Below are positions 13,301-25,450 of a stretch of DNA of 64,000 bases, piece after piece. The translations under genes were made by a program, and so were the position numbers. The notes under the pieces are model-generated. The model did no database searches and was not told the DNA's origin. It saw only the letters and a program-made list of their open reading frames with translations. The stretch spans positions 33,112,501 to 33,176,500 of the forward strand of contig JAIVEN010000019.1 of NCBI GenBank assembly GCA_026686845.1. The letters are read 5' to 3'. The first letter of the stretch is position 1, and every line of letters begins with the position of its first letter. Source of the stretch: Adenanthera pavonina. Its lineage: Eukaryota; Streptophyta; Magnoliopsida; Fabales; Fabaceae.

Positions 13301-16300
13301 GATAGAAAGATGTTAAGAAGTTTTGGCTACAGATCAATGGGCCCAGTAAGACTGTTCGAGTCTCAGGGTATTTGGAAGTAAATATTTGCTCTGTCTCTCC
13401 AAAAGCACATATCTTGAAATGAAAGGCATCCTCACATCATTAAAAAATAAACGGGAAAATTAAAAATGAAATAAAGACATCACAGAAGAAATATAGGAAT
13501 GGAACTAGAAATATCAAGAGAAACCCATCCAATTAAATGGTTTTCATCTGAAGACAAATATACTTTGACAAGTGAAGCCCAACACAAATAATCATGAATG
13601 AAATAATAGTTATGCTAAATCATATTACCCTCAATCATTCCCATATTTCTCAAACACATTATAAACGAAACAAATATTTGCCTTCTAAATTAGGGATACA
13701 TGAATAAATCAACATGATCAATTTAAATTTTTTTTCTTGCATAACACTGCAGCCTTAGGTTAGGTAAACAAAATGAACATTGCAATATAAAGATCAGATC
13801 CCCATATTAATGAGAATTGAATAAGATACAATCTAATTTATAATTAAAGTAAAAATATTACATTTCAAGATAAAATATCAATATAAAATATAAAATCTAT
13901 AGGAACCTTAATATTCACAAGTCATGAACAGTGAAATTTCTCTTGGGTTCCATACAGCTTCTTTTATTCTTTTAACTTTTTTCACATATTTTATTGGGCT
14001 ACATGCAACTTTTTCTTCCCACAACCATCTGGCATTTAGTATTATTGGATATGATTTAAGCATTGTCAAACTCAAATAAAGGTAGCTCTCCCACATGGAA
14101 TAACTTTGTTTCTATTCCTTTAATATTTCTCCATATGCTTCAGTCGGGTTTAAATGTTAGAAAGATAAGTACAATCTTCAAAAATCGTTATTAGTTATTA
14201 TCTTTCTCATGCATTGTAAGAGAAAAAATATTTAGTTGACACTCAAAAGAAATAATATTTTGTCAAGAAGAAAAAAAGATGAAGTTTATCCCAGGAACAA
14301 CATACTCCTATAAAGTGCACATCAAAAGGAGGATTAATTTTACAAGATATTACAGAAAAAAATATAATAAAGAAGGATTAGGCTGCAATAAATAGCGTTA
14401 CCTTTGCAGTAAGAATAATCTCTCTAAGTAAGGCAAATGCATTGTTTTGAAAAAGATACCCAACTATCTTACAGCTCCATGGGAGTTTGGGATCTATCAA
14501 CAAAACTAAAACCTCCAATAATGCAATAGCTGATGCATTAGATTCCTTGGAAGTCAACAAAAGCTGATCTTTCAAACAATATCTGTCCAGTCAAAAACTA
14601 GTTAAGCAAGCAAGCAATTGAAACCAAAAGCATAGTAAGAAAAAATAAGAATCTTCAAAAAGTATTTTTCATATATTAAAAAGTAATAAACAAGTATCAT
14701 CAAAACCTAAGGCAGGGCCAGGATATTAATGAAGTAGTAGTCAGTGCTCAGTCACAACATATGCCAAACCAAGACAGAACAAAAAGTATAAAATTTGAGG
14801 AAGAAATAGAAGAAAAAAGACACCTTGTTTATTCACTGCATAGGTATCGAATATATACACCTAGGTTTAGCCACAAGGAAGTTAGCTAATACCTAAAATC
14901 TGCGATTAATCCCTAAATAATAGGGATATAGTAAATAATCTATATCTATCTAAATCTAAAAAGAATGAAGAGATAAGATAATGATAATAAACTTGAAACA
15001 TTAAAATTAAACAATGTGGGCCTAAAACCAGTCATAAACTCGCCAACACCCCCTCAAGCTGGGGAGTAGATGTTCTACATTCCCAGCTTGCTCTTCAATG
15101 CTTCAAACTGAGGTCGACCCAAGGCTTTGGTCATTATGTCAACTACTTGAGAGTTAGAAGAAACATCAGTCAACTCAATAATCTTTCAATCAATCTTTTC
15201 CTTGATAAAGTTTCGGTCAAGTTCAACATGTTTGGTCATGTCATGGTGGACAGGATTCTGAACAATTTTTATTGTTGCCATATTGACACACCAAGTCTTC
15301 ATAGGAGTACACATTTCTAGTTCAAGTTCTTCTAGCACCCTTATAATCCACATGCTTTCACAAATGCCATGAGCCAGAGCCCTATACTCAGCTTCAGCTG
15401 AACTTCTTGCAACAACCGACTGTTTCTTAATTCTCCATGTTACAAGGTTGCCCCACACATAGGAACAATAGTCAGATGTAGGTCTTCTGTCTACCAAAGA
15501 TCCTACCTAATCTGCATTTGTGTATAATTGGATTCTTTGGTCACTAGTCTTTGCAAAGAACAATCCCTCACCTAGTGTTCCTTTTAAATACTTCAAGATT
15601 CAATAAACGGCCTCCATAAGCTCCACTTGAGGACAATTCATAAATTGATTCACAACACTAACCGGGAAGCTAATATCCGGTCGAGTGTGTGATAAATAAA
15701 TAAGCTAGCCAACTAACCTTTGATATCAGCCTTTATCTACTGGAGTCCCGTCATCCTTGATTTCAAGTTTGCAATTCATATCCATAGGTGTATCAACAGG
15801 TTTTGCACCAATCATACCTGTTGCTTTCAATAGATCTAAAGTGTACTTTCTCTGTGAGACACTAATTCCTGTTTTAGACCTAGCTACTTCCATTCCAAGG
15901 AAGTATCTAAGTTTGCCAAGGTCCTTGACCTCAAATTCATTGGCCAAGTTTTTCTTCAACCTTAAGATTTCTTCATCATCATTTCCAGTAACCACAATGT
16001 CATCAACATAAACAATGAGAATTGTCATCTTAGCATTATAATGCTTAACAAATAAAGTGTGATCTGACTGACAATGTGTATATCCAAATTTCTTTACAGC
16101 ATTAGTAAATATCTCAAACCAGGCCCAAGGTTATTGTTTGAAGCCATATAAAGACTTATAAAATTTACATACCTTGCTTGAATTCCCTGAATTCTTAAGC
16201 CCAGGAGGTATTTCCATACAAACTTCCTCCTCCAAATCTCCATTCAAGAAAGCATTCTTCACAACCAACTAATATAGTGGCCAATCTAGATTTGCAACCA

Positions 16301-19300
16301 AGGAAAGCAGAACTCTTGGCAACCAAAGCAAAGGTCTCCTGCTAATTGATGCCATGAGTCTACGTAAATCCTTTAGCTACAAGTCGTGCTTTGTACTTGC
16401 TAACACTACCATCGGGATTATATTATATAGCAAACACCCATTTGCATCCAATAGTACTTTTTCCTCTTGGTAGGTCAGTTATTGTCCAAGTTTTATTCAT
16501 TTCAAGAGCTGTTAACTCCTCTTCTATAGCCATTTGCCACTCAGAATCTTTGACAGCCCCTTGAAAAGTATTTGGTATAATCTCTTGTGAAACATTAGCA
16601 ATTAATGTCTGAAAATCAGATGCGAGTTTAGTATAAGAGATATACCTATTAATTGGATATTGAGTACATGATCTTTTTCCTTTCCTCAGAGCAATGGGCT
16701 GATGTAAATCTTCAGGAGTTGTCTCCGGTTCAGAGTCATGACCTTGCCTCAGAGTGGGGTTGTCTGCACTATGCTGCTGCTGCTGTTCTGAACTCTTCTT
16801 TCTACAAGTATACACCTGAATCTATTTCGGAGCCCCCCTTGTTTCATCTATATCCTATAGTTCAATACTGGTATTGTCTGAGGACACTGTGGGTTCTGTT
16901 TCAGTTGAGAAAGGATAATTTTCCGGATTGTTTTGGTCAGTCACAAAACCTGGTTCTGGTGTAGGCATAGTAGGCTGTTCTGGTGTAGGCTGGTTATCAA
17001 TTGGTAAAGGATTTGAAACTGGATTTTATGATGTTTGAGGTACAATAGAGAGTTCAGAACTTATTCGAGGACTAAATGGCCCACAAATTGACCAATCATT
17101 TTCAGTTTGCTCCCCCTAAGTGGCTAATTTGGGAGAATAAGACTGATTTTAAAAAAACTTTACATCCATAGAAACATACCACTTATTGGTTTTAGGAGAG
17201 AAACACTTATACCCTTTTTGAGTTGATGAGTATCCGAGAAAAATACATTTTACAGCTCCTGAACCTAATTTTCCCCCTTTTGTATCATGAACATAGGCAA
17301 TGCACCCAAATACACATTGAGGTATAATAGAAATTAAAGGAGAATTAGGATAGATGTCAATAAACCTCTGGATCATAGATTGAAAATTCAAGGCTTTAGA
17401 TGGCATTCGATTTATCAGGTATGCCGAAATTAACATGGCTTCCCCCCAAAAATGTTTAGGTATATGGTGGGCAAACATAAGGGCTCTAGCTACTTCAAGG
17501 AGATGTCCATTTTTGCGTTTGGCTACTCCATTTTGTTGAAGGGTATCAACACAAGTTGTTTGGTGGTGAATTCCATGACTATCTAGATATTCCTTAAAGC
17601 TATTGTTGATATACTCCCTACCATTATCACTCCTTAAAACCTTTATAGTGGCTTGAAACCGAATTTGAACAAACATGAAATTTTTGAAAAATTTTTTGAA
17701 CTTCAGCCTTTTCCCTCATGAGGAACACTTCCTCCCAAGTAAATTGTGTATGATTATCAATAAAAGTAACAAACCATTTAGCTTTAGAAGAAGTTTGAAC
17801 CCTAGATGGATCCCATACATCACTATGAATAAGTGCAAAAGGTTGAGAAGGCTTATAAGAGAATGGTAGATATGGGCTTTTAGTAAGCTTAGCAAACTGA
17901 CAAACTTCGCATTGCAAATGGAAATCACTTTTATTATTGAAAAAAAATGAGGAAACATTAAACGCATGTAATTGAAACTAGGATTTCCTAATCTAAGATG
18001 CTGTAACATAACATCATTATTCAAGGAGGCAGTCAAAATGGTAGCTGGAGTTTCTTTATTCTTGTGCTAGTTTTCCACCTTTTCTCCTTCTAAATAGTAG
18101 ACTTCCCCACTCTTTAGCACCGCCAATCTTCGATCCCCGAGGCCAAATCCTGAAAAATACAACATTCATCAAAGAAGTTAATACTGCAATTTAGTTGTCT
18201 CACAGTTCTCTTTATAGAAAGAAGATTACATTCAATCTCAGGGACATAGAGAACATCCCTAATAATAATATTGCTAGAAATCATGACAATTCCAATACCC
18301 TGCACCTTAGCATATGAGCCATTAGCAACCTTAACAACTGTATGTTTACCCATAACCCCAAATTCGATAAACAACTCTTTGAATCTACAGATGTGATCAG
18401 TGACACCAAAGTCAACAATCCATATATTTTTAGTATGAATTACAGCCCTTGGAGCTATTGTAAGGAAGGTACTTGCTTGTGCCATAGTTACCATAGGACT
18501 GTTTTTCTCACCCTGGAGATTTTGAATTCCTTGTCTCAAGAATCTTCTTCAAGAAATCCAATTCTTCCTCGTTCAGATAGGTTCCTTCAGACACCCATTC
18601 TACCATAAGCACTTTATTCTCTGATTTTGACTTTTGTCGATTGTTGGAAGGCTTACCATGAAGCTTCCAGCAAGTATCACGTCTGTGACCATTCTTGTTG
18701 CAATGGTCACAAAATTTTATAATCTTCTTACCCTTTGAATCAGCACTTTGTCCTCCTTTGATCACCATGGTTGAGCTCTCTGACGCAGGTAAAGAAGCAG
18801 GAATGATACTAGAAGATTGAGTTAGTTCTTTCCTGCTTTCCTCACAAATTACGATATTGGCATCCTCAAGAGAAGGTACTGGCCTAGTACCCATAACTCA
18901 ACCACTAACCTCTTCAAAAACATCATTGAGCCCCAACAGAAATTTGTAAGTTCTTTTCCTTTCAACATACTTTCTGAACTTCAATCCATCCCTAGTACAG
19001 TCCCATTGAATTACCTCATAAACATCAATTTGCTGCCATATACAATTGAGAGCACTGTGATACTGTGTGACTGACTTCTCCTTCTGCTTTAGATCCTCCA
19101 GAGACTGCTCTAACTGATATACTGCTGCAATATTTTCTTTCACAGCATATGTTCTTCTGGCCGACTCCCAAATTCCGCGAGCAAAGGTAGCAAGTAACTT
19201 TCGTTGATATCAAGGGTCATAGAGTTGACCAACCAGGTCATGCCGGCATTATTGTCACTGACCCAGTTTTCATACTTGGGACCACCTAGCGTTTCTGTCA

Positions 19301-22300
19301 AATACCACTCCTTCCCTCTTCCACCAACAAACATGAGCACGTTGCAAGACCATTGAAGCCAATTCTTACAGTTGAGTTTGTGGGAGTGATTCTTGAACAA
19401 ATCCAGTGGTTAAAAATCCCTCTGAACTCATCACACTACTCCCGCCTGAGTTTGTGTGAGAGCTATTTTCAGCAATGGAGCCATCATCCTTCCTCTCGGT
19501 GTTGAAAGCCCTCAGTTTCCCAGTTAACACAGCATCTTTGAACGACATGTCTGGCAGCTCTGATACCATATAAAATTTGAGGAAGAAATAGAAGAAAAAA
19601 GACACCTTGTTTATTCACTGCATAGGTACTGAATATATACACCTAGGTTTAGCCACGAGGAAGTTAGCTACTACCTAAAATCTGCAATTAATCCCTAAAT
19701 AATAGGGATATAGTAAATAATCTATATCTACCTAAATCTAAAAGGAATGAAAAGATAAGATAAAGATAATAAACTTGAAACATAAAAATTAAACGATGTG
19801 CGCCTAAAACCAGTCATAAACTCACTGACAGAAAGAATATAGCATTTGATTGAATTAGGTTTCATGTCATGGCACAGAATCAAAAGAACCACTAAGGAGC
19901 GTAGCACTATCATCTACACATGATATTCATTTAAATTTCTGCAAGAAGATGACAATAATAAAAAGAAGAAAAAAGTAGGAAATGGAAAGGTAGAGATGCA
20001 AAAGGCCAGAACATAAGGAAATCAAAATAAGGTCATAAAGCCAACCTATGATGGTGTATGGCACGAATACACACATATATCAATCTCTTCACCCGGCAGT
20101 TCACTAAAGCACTTGTGGATGGGTAATCCAAACCAGCAAGAAGTTTAACAACATCCCCTGTTGCATAAAGTCTACACAGTAAGTTCCATGCAAAATCTTA
20201 AGCATGAAGAGAGGCATTTACAAAAATTCCAGACTGCTTTTCTACTACAAAGCACCAGAGGGAAGAAGGTTTCTCAGTTGTGGTTGAATTCATTAACTAT
20301 GACAAGATTTACAAATTTCTTAATGTCAAAATTATTAGAAAAATTAAAAGTATAATAATCAGAAAATGTATTATTCCAGACAAATTATACAACTAAGAAC
20401 AGAAGTGTAGCAAGAGGTAAGATCTCCAATTATCTGAATTACATGATCATTCTTTTTCTTTCACAAAAATAAGAATTCATGACAAGAGAAAAAAGACCAT
20501 TCCATAAACATTCCTGACTGTTGCACGAAAGGCCCAAGGAAATTTTGCAATACTACAGATTGTATAGTTACTGAGAGAAAGAAACAAGCAGTGCGTCCAT
20601 ATAAGTGGGTTCCACAGCCCTGTTTCTTTATCTCATTAACTGCATAGTGTATGGTTGCTGCAAAGAATGCAAATTATGCCTGGAAAGGGTATATGATTGA
20701 AAATTAAAGGCCTTTGCTTGGCAGAAAAAGAATATTTAAATTAGTTTATGTTGAATTTATTCAATGATCTTTCAGGATTTGGTTTATTTAAATTAAATTA
20801 GGATTTATCTTAAATTTAATATCTTATTTAGATTTAAAATAATTTCGAGTTCATCTTTCCGGACTCTAATAGTTAAGACTCTAGGATTAGAATTCTATAA
20901 ATAAGTCCTAAAATTACTCATTTGTACCGACTTTTACTTATTGAATAATATTTTGAGAAATTTCAGTTACACTCTCCCTTAGTTTCTCAATTCTCCCTCC
21001 TTTCTCCCTATTTTCTCTCCATTTCTTCTCCTCTCTCCCTCATTTTTTCCGGTGCCCAACATCAGTATAACGAGTTAACTAGCTAAAAGTTACAAAAGTT
21101 TTTAACTAAACATCTTTTTTTTTAGCAAACCACCTAGTAGTTGGAGCCACATTGAACTCTGACTAATTCGGATTGGGTTGGGTTGGGTTGGGTCGAGCCC
21201 AAACAAGGGATAGTAAATACATACAATCTCGAATCTGAAACATTGTACTTATGCAGGACCCAGCCCCATCCACTAGAACCAACACCCATTGGTTTTAAAT
21301 AAAAATCTTTATTGGTGTGTGGAAATACATGCAAGGGGGGAAATAGAGGTGCAACTTCGTAAAGTCCACAGAATAATATCCCAGGAAAAAAAGGGGACAA
21401 TGGGAATGCAAATAAACAATTACCACTATCTTGAACAAACTGTTGAAGTAGTTGGCATGTTTGCACAAGAACTAAAAAATCATCCAGATTTTCTGCATTA
21501 AAGAAGTAGAGCAACTGGCGGAGGAAATCAGAATCTGGACCAAAAGCATTCCTGAATGCATAAAAAGATGGCATTAATCTACAAAATCTAATCGGCTGAA
21601 TAAAAAACCCAATCAGAGTAGTAATGGTGCAATAGTAAAGTAAGATAATATAGAATTATTGAAGAATAGAAGTCCCACATCTAATGGTAATAAAAAAGAT
21701 GAAGGACATATAAGTTTGTAGAAATCCTAACCAAGCAATGTAAGCTATTTTGGTAATATGGACAAACCTAAACACAGCCTATATACAAAATTTAACATGA
21801 TATCAAAGCATATAATGACCGTATGATTGGACCTGAGGTCTATAAAGTTCAAGAGTACATGCCAAAAAATAAATAAAGGTTGTGACCTAAGGCCTCTAAG
21901 ACTCAAAGAACACAAAGCCCAAGCAAATGGAAAGAGTACATGCCAAAAAATAAATAAATCAAGGTTGTGACTTGAGGCCTCTTAGACTCAGAATAGAAAG
22001 CCCAAACAAATGGTAAGCTTTAAAAAAGGGGGAATATGCAAGAATAAAAGTCCCACATCTAATCTAATAGTAATTAAAAAAAAAGTTGATGGATATATAA
22101 ATTTGTGGCAATCATAACCGAGTAGTTTAAGCTATTTTGGTGATATGGACAAGCCCAAGCACATAGCCCATTTACAAAAACTAACTTCAGGCAAAAAAGA
22201 AATTAACAGTTTTTCACTATGTCATGCAACAATTCAAAAATTGTGATCAAACATCACCTGTCTACATTTTGGCAGTGCTTCCCATAGGTTTTATGGAACT

Positions 22301-23513
22301 GCTCTCGCACCTTAGACTGTTCAGCTACAACAGCTTTTCGCCCTCTGAAGCATTTCTGTAGCTAGACCCAGTCAATCTTTGCAAGATAATCTTAAAGTAA
22401 TATTGACTACCAATCCATATCTATGCACCTTACCAACAGCAGGCATACATCTATTACAGTACACATTAAACCAGAATCTAGGTAGCTAAACTCAAAAGTG
22501 AGAAAATGTATAGCCTTAATTTCACATAACTATCAACATTAAAAAATATTCATAGCTTCATACAACAAATATAAGAATCATATAAAATGAACAAAACCTA
22601 CCAAAATCAAAAGTTAAAACAAGCAATATATTAGCTTGCATAACCTATTATGACTGTGTATTAAAAAAAGACTGATATTACTTCACAGCAAAAATATTAC
22701 TTCATTCAAGTGACTTTTGTCATAGGATAAAGTGTAATGCTACAATCTGATTGCAGATGAAAACATAAGGGAAGTAGGGTAGTAATGGTAATGTACCCAG
22801 AAATAACATCGTTCTAGCTGAAATTATCAAGTACACCATATATAATTTTTGAACTTAGTCCGCTTCAAGTAACCCAAAATACCGATCACCAGTTTTATGT
22901 AAGTTATGATATAAAGGGCATTTAAATTTGGTGGAGCACCTGAGCATACATGCTTTTTTGGGTTTCTGAACTTTCGTCAATAAATAGAATGGAAGACAAA
23001 ACAAATACAAAAGACTCTTTAATCTAAAATCAATTTAAATTGTTATAGCCAACTATTATAAAGTTGCAATTTTACACAACTGAAGCATGATAAATCAATT
23101 ACAAACGCAAGATCAATCACGTGCCGAGGCATTCAATTGAAAACACGTTGAATTAAATAGCAAAGACAATATTCAATTCTTTGAGGTGTAGATGCCATTG
23201 ACTAGCACTTAACATGAGCGATGTGAGAAATGCAGTCAGTTTCACTAGCTACCAAACAAGATAGAAAATTTTAGTATTTCAATAAACAACCACAAGAAAC
23301 CTGAAGTATTCCGATTGCAGGATTGAAACCATTTAACTGCATTCAAAACAAAACCTGAATTTTCACCGCAGAAGAGTTTTGCTGGCGCAACCATAAGCGC
23401 CGGTTCCGCTCTAATCTCGTCTGCTCAAGGAGCTTTTGCCTATCCCTTTCCTTTGAGCTGCGGCCACCCAAATCGACACGCTTCCTAGTGGATGGATCGC
23501 CGGAGAAGAACAT
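4345..23513 (-). CDS. UPL6: HECT-type E3 ubiquitin-protein ligase, UPL6-like (26 exons)
   Basis: E3 ligase expected to take ubiquitin from an E2 onto a HECT cysteine and pass it to substrates. Coding exons, all with GT-AG borders: 23513-23355, 22355-22258, 21551-21424, 20157-20046, 14582-14402, 13041-12859, 12190-12008, 11849-11768, 11592-11453, 11343-11042, 10889-10793, 10533-10390, 10309-10226, 9773-9657, 9454-9314, 9189-9064, 8531-8433, 8285-8218, 7703-7637, 7105-6935, 6847-6758, 5979-5899, 5643-5570, 5486-5415, 5266-5177, 4411-4345. They sum to 3156 bases, 1051 residues plus TAA, close to my recollection of the Arabidopsis protein (about 1030). The N-terminus [17 protein letters not shown] is the UPL6 signature. 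An IQ motif (IQKCFRGRK) lies at residues 52-60. The HECT domain runs from about 690 to the end, with [10 protein letters not shown] near 728 and the catalytic cysteine in [16 protein letters not shown] at about 1019. The C-terminus is GFDLS. No stops or frameshifts were seen. Introns 2, 3, 4 and perhaps 13 carry retroelements. Confidence 0.95.
9455..9495 (-). promoter_or_regulatory. CT-repeat polypyrimidine tract at a splice acceptor
   Basis: On the gene strand, the acceptor of UPL6 exon 15 (exon starts at 9454) is preceded by a run of about eleven CT units followed by a T-rich stretch and TAG. The microsatellite therefore supplies the polypyrimidine tract. Its length could vary between individuals. 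Confidence 0.6.
9957..10215 (+). repeat. possible solo LTR in UPL6 intron 13
   Basis: The roughly 450-base intron 13 contains a stretch bounded by TGTAG and CTACA. It has a TATA-like TCTATAAACATAG near 10160 followed by a CATTCAATAAAATAAA tail, the usual order of promoter and poly(A) region in short Copia LTRs. No matching target-site duplication is visible, and no second copy lies in the window, so the call rests on layout only. Confidence 0.3.
14787..15048 (-). repeat. 3' LTR of Copia element in UPL6 intron 4
   Basis: 262 bases, matching 19569-19830. I count about 15 differences by eye (near 6%). Read on the minus strand it begins TGTTGGCGAG, next to the G-rich polypurine tract at about 15049-15064, and ends in AAATTTTATA. 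The 5-base flanks of the element are aaaag on the left and gaaag on the right, an imperfect target-site duplication. Confidence 0.9.
15150..18060 (-). pseudogene. Copia pol remnant: integrase, reverse transcriptase, RNase H
   Basis: Minus-strand segments. 17149-18036 is integrase: a zinc-binding part with [14 protein letters not shown], then HSDVWDPS (first Asp), LRSDNGREY (second Asp), and [12 protein letters not shown] where family members have GVAERKN. The third catalytic acidic residue is thus Lys here. 16423-16815 holds the linker and the reverse transcriptase start ([21 protein letters not shown]). 15726-16028 holds the catalytic [11 protein letters not shown]. 15186-15497 is RNase H with [14 protein letters not shown] and the C-terminal [14 protein letters not shown]. 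Stops and frameshifts separate these pieces. No function in the host is implied. Confidence 0.9.
18110..19556 (-). pseudogene. Copia gag and protease remnant
   Basis: 18508-19556 (minus) encodes a broken Gag: an N-terminal part with [15 protein letters not shown], the usual Gag core, then further pieces in shifted frames. At 18508-18894 a zinc knuckle [14 protein letters not shown] fits CX2CX4HX4C and binds RNA in the family. 18114-18539 carries the protease region: [11 protein letters not shown] sits where active elements have D-S-G-A-T, so the serine beside the catalytic Asp is changed. The pieces lie directly downstream of the primer-binding site, as expected. Confidence 0.85.
19557..19568 (-). 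other. Copia primer-binding site
   Basis: Reads TGGTATCAGAGC on the minus strand immediately after the 5' LTR. It is complementary to the 3' end of plant initiator methionyl-tRNA, the normal primer for Copia reverse transcription. Confidence 0.9.
19569..19830 (-). repeat. 5' LTR of Copia element in UPL6 intron 4
   Basis: The 262-base partner of 14787-15048. On the minus strand it starts TGTCAGTGAG and ends AAATTTTATA directly before the primer-binding site. Transcription of the element would start here and run along UPL6 sense. Confidence 0.9.
20749..21061 (+). repeat. probable solo LTR in UPL6 intron 3
   Basis: 313 bases starting TGTTGAATTT and ending GTGCCCAACA, so the ends form the short inverted repeat TGTTG/CAACA typical of LTRs. 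Inside are a TATA-like TTCTATAAATAAGTCC at about 20890-20905, an ACTTATTGAATAATATTTT poly(A)-like region near 20937, and a C/T-rich U5-like tail. It is oriented against UPL6. No partner LTR or clear 5-base duplication is visible, so it is read as a solo LTR. Confidence 0.65.
21660..22185 (+). mobile_element. TRIM-like mini LTR retrotransposon in UPL6 intron 2
   Basis: Two similar arms, 21660-21797 and 22037-22185, share AAGTCCCACATCTAAT, GCTATTTTGGTRATATGGAC and TTTACAAAA-type ends. The left arm is followed at once by TGATATCAAAGC (21798-21809), a near match to the Met-tRNA primer site. The right arm is preceded by the polypurine tract AAAAAAGGGGGA (22022-22033). The 240-base interior is non-coding and holds its own internal duplication (GTACATGCCAAAAAATAAAT near 21856 and 21932). 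This is the layout of a TRIM. Target-site duplication is not obvious. It is antisense to UPL6. Confidence 0.72.
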
Positions 23514-24698
23514 TCTTTTCTTCTATGAGCGTTTGGCCGACTCACGCCCTAATTCCCATAATAATAAAAATCGCAGCACGCAAAGCGCTGTTTAATTTCC
23601 AATGACGGTTCACTTGAGTTAAAAAGGAAAATGTTATAAGAAGAAAGTTGCCCTAGTATCGAAGGAGCTGTGAAGCAACTCCGATGGGCGTGGTTGGCGG
23701 AACGAAGGTTTAGAATACAATATATGAATATGAATAAGATCAAGGAAAAAAAGAAATTGAATGTTATGTACTCCAATATTGGTAGGGCGACACAGAAGTG
23801 TTCTGAATTTCCTAAGCTTGCTCTCACTTCCCCGTCGGGACTATGTTGGGGAGAAGGAAGTCCACCTGGATTTGGGAACATAGAATAGGGGCATCGAGCT
23901 ATATTAATATATGTACACGTAATTCGACCCATCCAAATATAAGTGCACCTTTAAAAATTTTTCTTTTAAAATATAATATAAGTCATGGTAATTTTTTTAC
24001 AATATTACATATTTTTTTATTTTATCTTATCTATAATTAAATATAAAAAAGATAGTAAATTTTAAATATAATAAATAAAAATATTATTAAAAATAATATA
24101 TTTTTACAAATTTAATTAATAAAAATATATTTATTAATTTATGTGCAATTAATTAAATAAGAGTTATAGTTTAAAGGAAAGGCAAGGGAGTCTGTATTTT
24201 CACCCCTAACACCGTGGTGGGATATGGTAGAACCTTCTTTTTATACAAAAATTTAGGAAAAATTAATAATACTTTGGTCTTAAACTTTTCATTGATTTGT
24301 AATGTCTCAAAATTAATTTTTGAGAAAATATAATTTAATCTATTTAATAATTATATGGTTAATTTTTCAACTATTAGATTAATTGTAAATCAATCCCAAT
24401 AAGTGTCATAGACAAGATGGAGGTAAGACGTTAGCAAACATAGTAATTGACTTGTGAAATGTGTGGATATGAGATGTTGATGTGGATTAAACATTAATTC
24501 TTGAACTTTATTTTAATTTATAATTTAATTCTTAAACTTTATTTTTTTTTAAATTTATCCTCACAATTTACTTTTATAATAAGCGTGACAGGGGGAGAAA
24601 GCGGTGTTAATAGATGGGTGATATGGCTGATAGTTTTGTGGGGTGGGTTCTATGTGTGCAAAATATAATCTATTCTATATTCTATTTCTATATCTATA
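23514..24698. other. UPL6 upstream region
   Basis: This gap holds the 5' leader and promoter of UPL6 on the minus strand. I do not see a well-placed TATA box that I would defend. The first 350 bases are less AT-rich than what follows, as expected for a leader and core promoter. From about 23950 to 24690 the DNA is AT-rich and unassigned. The plus-strand open frames at 23670-24040 have no recognisable similarity and are judged non-coding. Confidence 0.5.
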
Positions 24699-25033
24699 TC
24701 TATATATTATATAAAATCTGAAAGCAACTAATGTGGTTACTATTCATATAAACTCATTTTACTATTCTTAGCCCTGTGATGTTTGTTTCCAACCATTATT
24801 GGCATTGGTTAAGTTGTGTTGGGGTTGGTTTTGTTGTGAACTAAGTGGGTATCTTTTCTTTTTTCCCATGGTAACCTGGCATTCTGTTCAAACTTTACTT
24901 AACAATTTATAGGTTTAAGGTATGTTGTCTTCATCCCCATCTTATTATTTTAATTATCTCTTTATAATATAAATGAAGTATTAATTATACTTTTCATGAT
25001 ATTAGTAATTTTATATACAATATTTATAATTGT

Positions 25034-25450
25034 ATACTCCATCTGGTCTCATTTATAAGGAAAAACTTTTTCCTTGTAATGATTCTATTTTTATAAAGAA
25101 AAAAAATAGTTAATGTTGCATTACTGTCTTTTATCAAAATTATCCTATTTGATTAACACTATTGAAAATTACGAGATGTATTTTTAGAACTAATTGATAA
25201 AGAAATTAATTAAGTAGTGATAATTTTAAAAGAAATAAAAAATGTGAGATAAATTAATTATTTTTAATTAATTTGAATCAAACTCCTTTTTTTAATATTC
25301 ATGAATAGATTTTTTATTATGTAATCTAACCCTTATTAATACTATCAATTTTATCCCTTTATAGCATAAATAAATGAAGTATTGGAATGATATGGATTTT
25401 TTTTTACAAAAAATTAATGTAGGATAATGAGGTGGGTTACAGGTGGAGTA
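25034..25450. mobile_element. possible Stowaway-like MITE
   Basis: The left end reads TACTCCATCTGGTCTCATT and the right end, reverse-complemented, reads TACTCCACCTGTAACC, giving a short imperfect inverted repeat with TA at each edge. The left end resembles the common plant CTCCCTCCGTCCC Stowaway terminus. The interior is AT-rich and non-coding. It lies in the 5' part of the Helitron. Confidence 0.4.

Larger units (their letters stand above)
14787..19830 (-). mobile_element. Ty1/Copia LTR retrotransposon nested in UPL6 intron 4
   Basis: A 5.04-kb element transcribed in the same direction as UPL6, bounded by two 262-base LTRs. Domain order on the minus strand is gag, protease, integrase, reverse transcriptase, RNase H, which is the Copia order. 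The primer-binding site TGGTATCAGAGC (complementary to initiator Met-tRNA) abuts the 5' LTR at 19557-19568, and a polypurine tract abuts the 3' LTR. It accounts for nearly all of the 5.46-kb intron 4; without it the intron would be about 0.42 kb. Reading frames are broken by several stops and shifts, and the integrase glutamate is replaced (see the pol entry), so it should be immobile. The short LTRs and G-rich polypurine tract would suit an Ale-like lineage, but I cannot settle that by eye. Confidence 0.92.

Noticed and set aside
13908..14096. 62-codon minus-strand frame within UPL6 intron 5
   Set aside because: It lies wholly inside an intron whose flanking exons join in frame without it. 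It may be a fragment of an old element but shows no domain.
23549..24040. Open frames upstream of UPL6 on both strands
   Set aside because: No motif, and they overlap the expected promoter and leader of UPL6; lengths are unremarkable.
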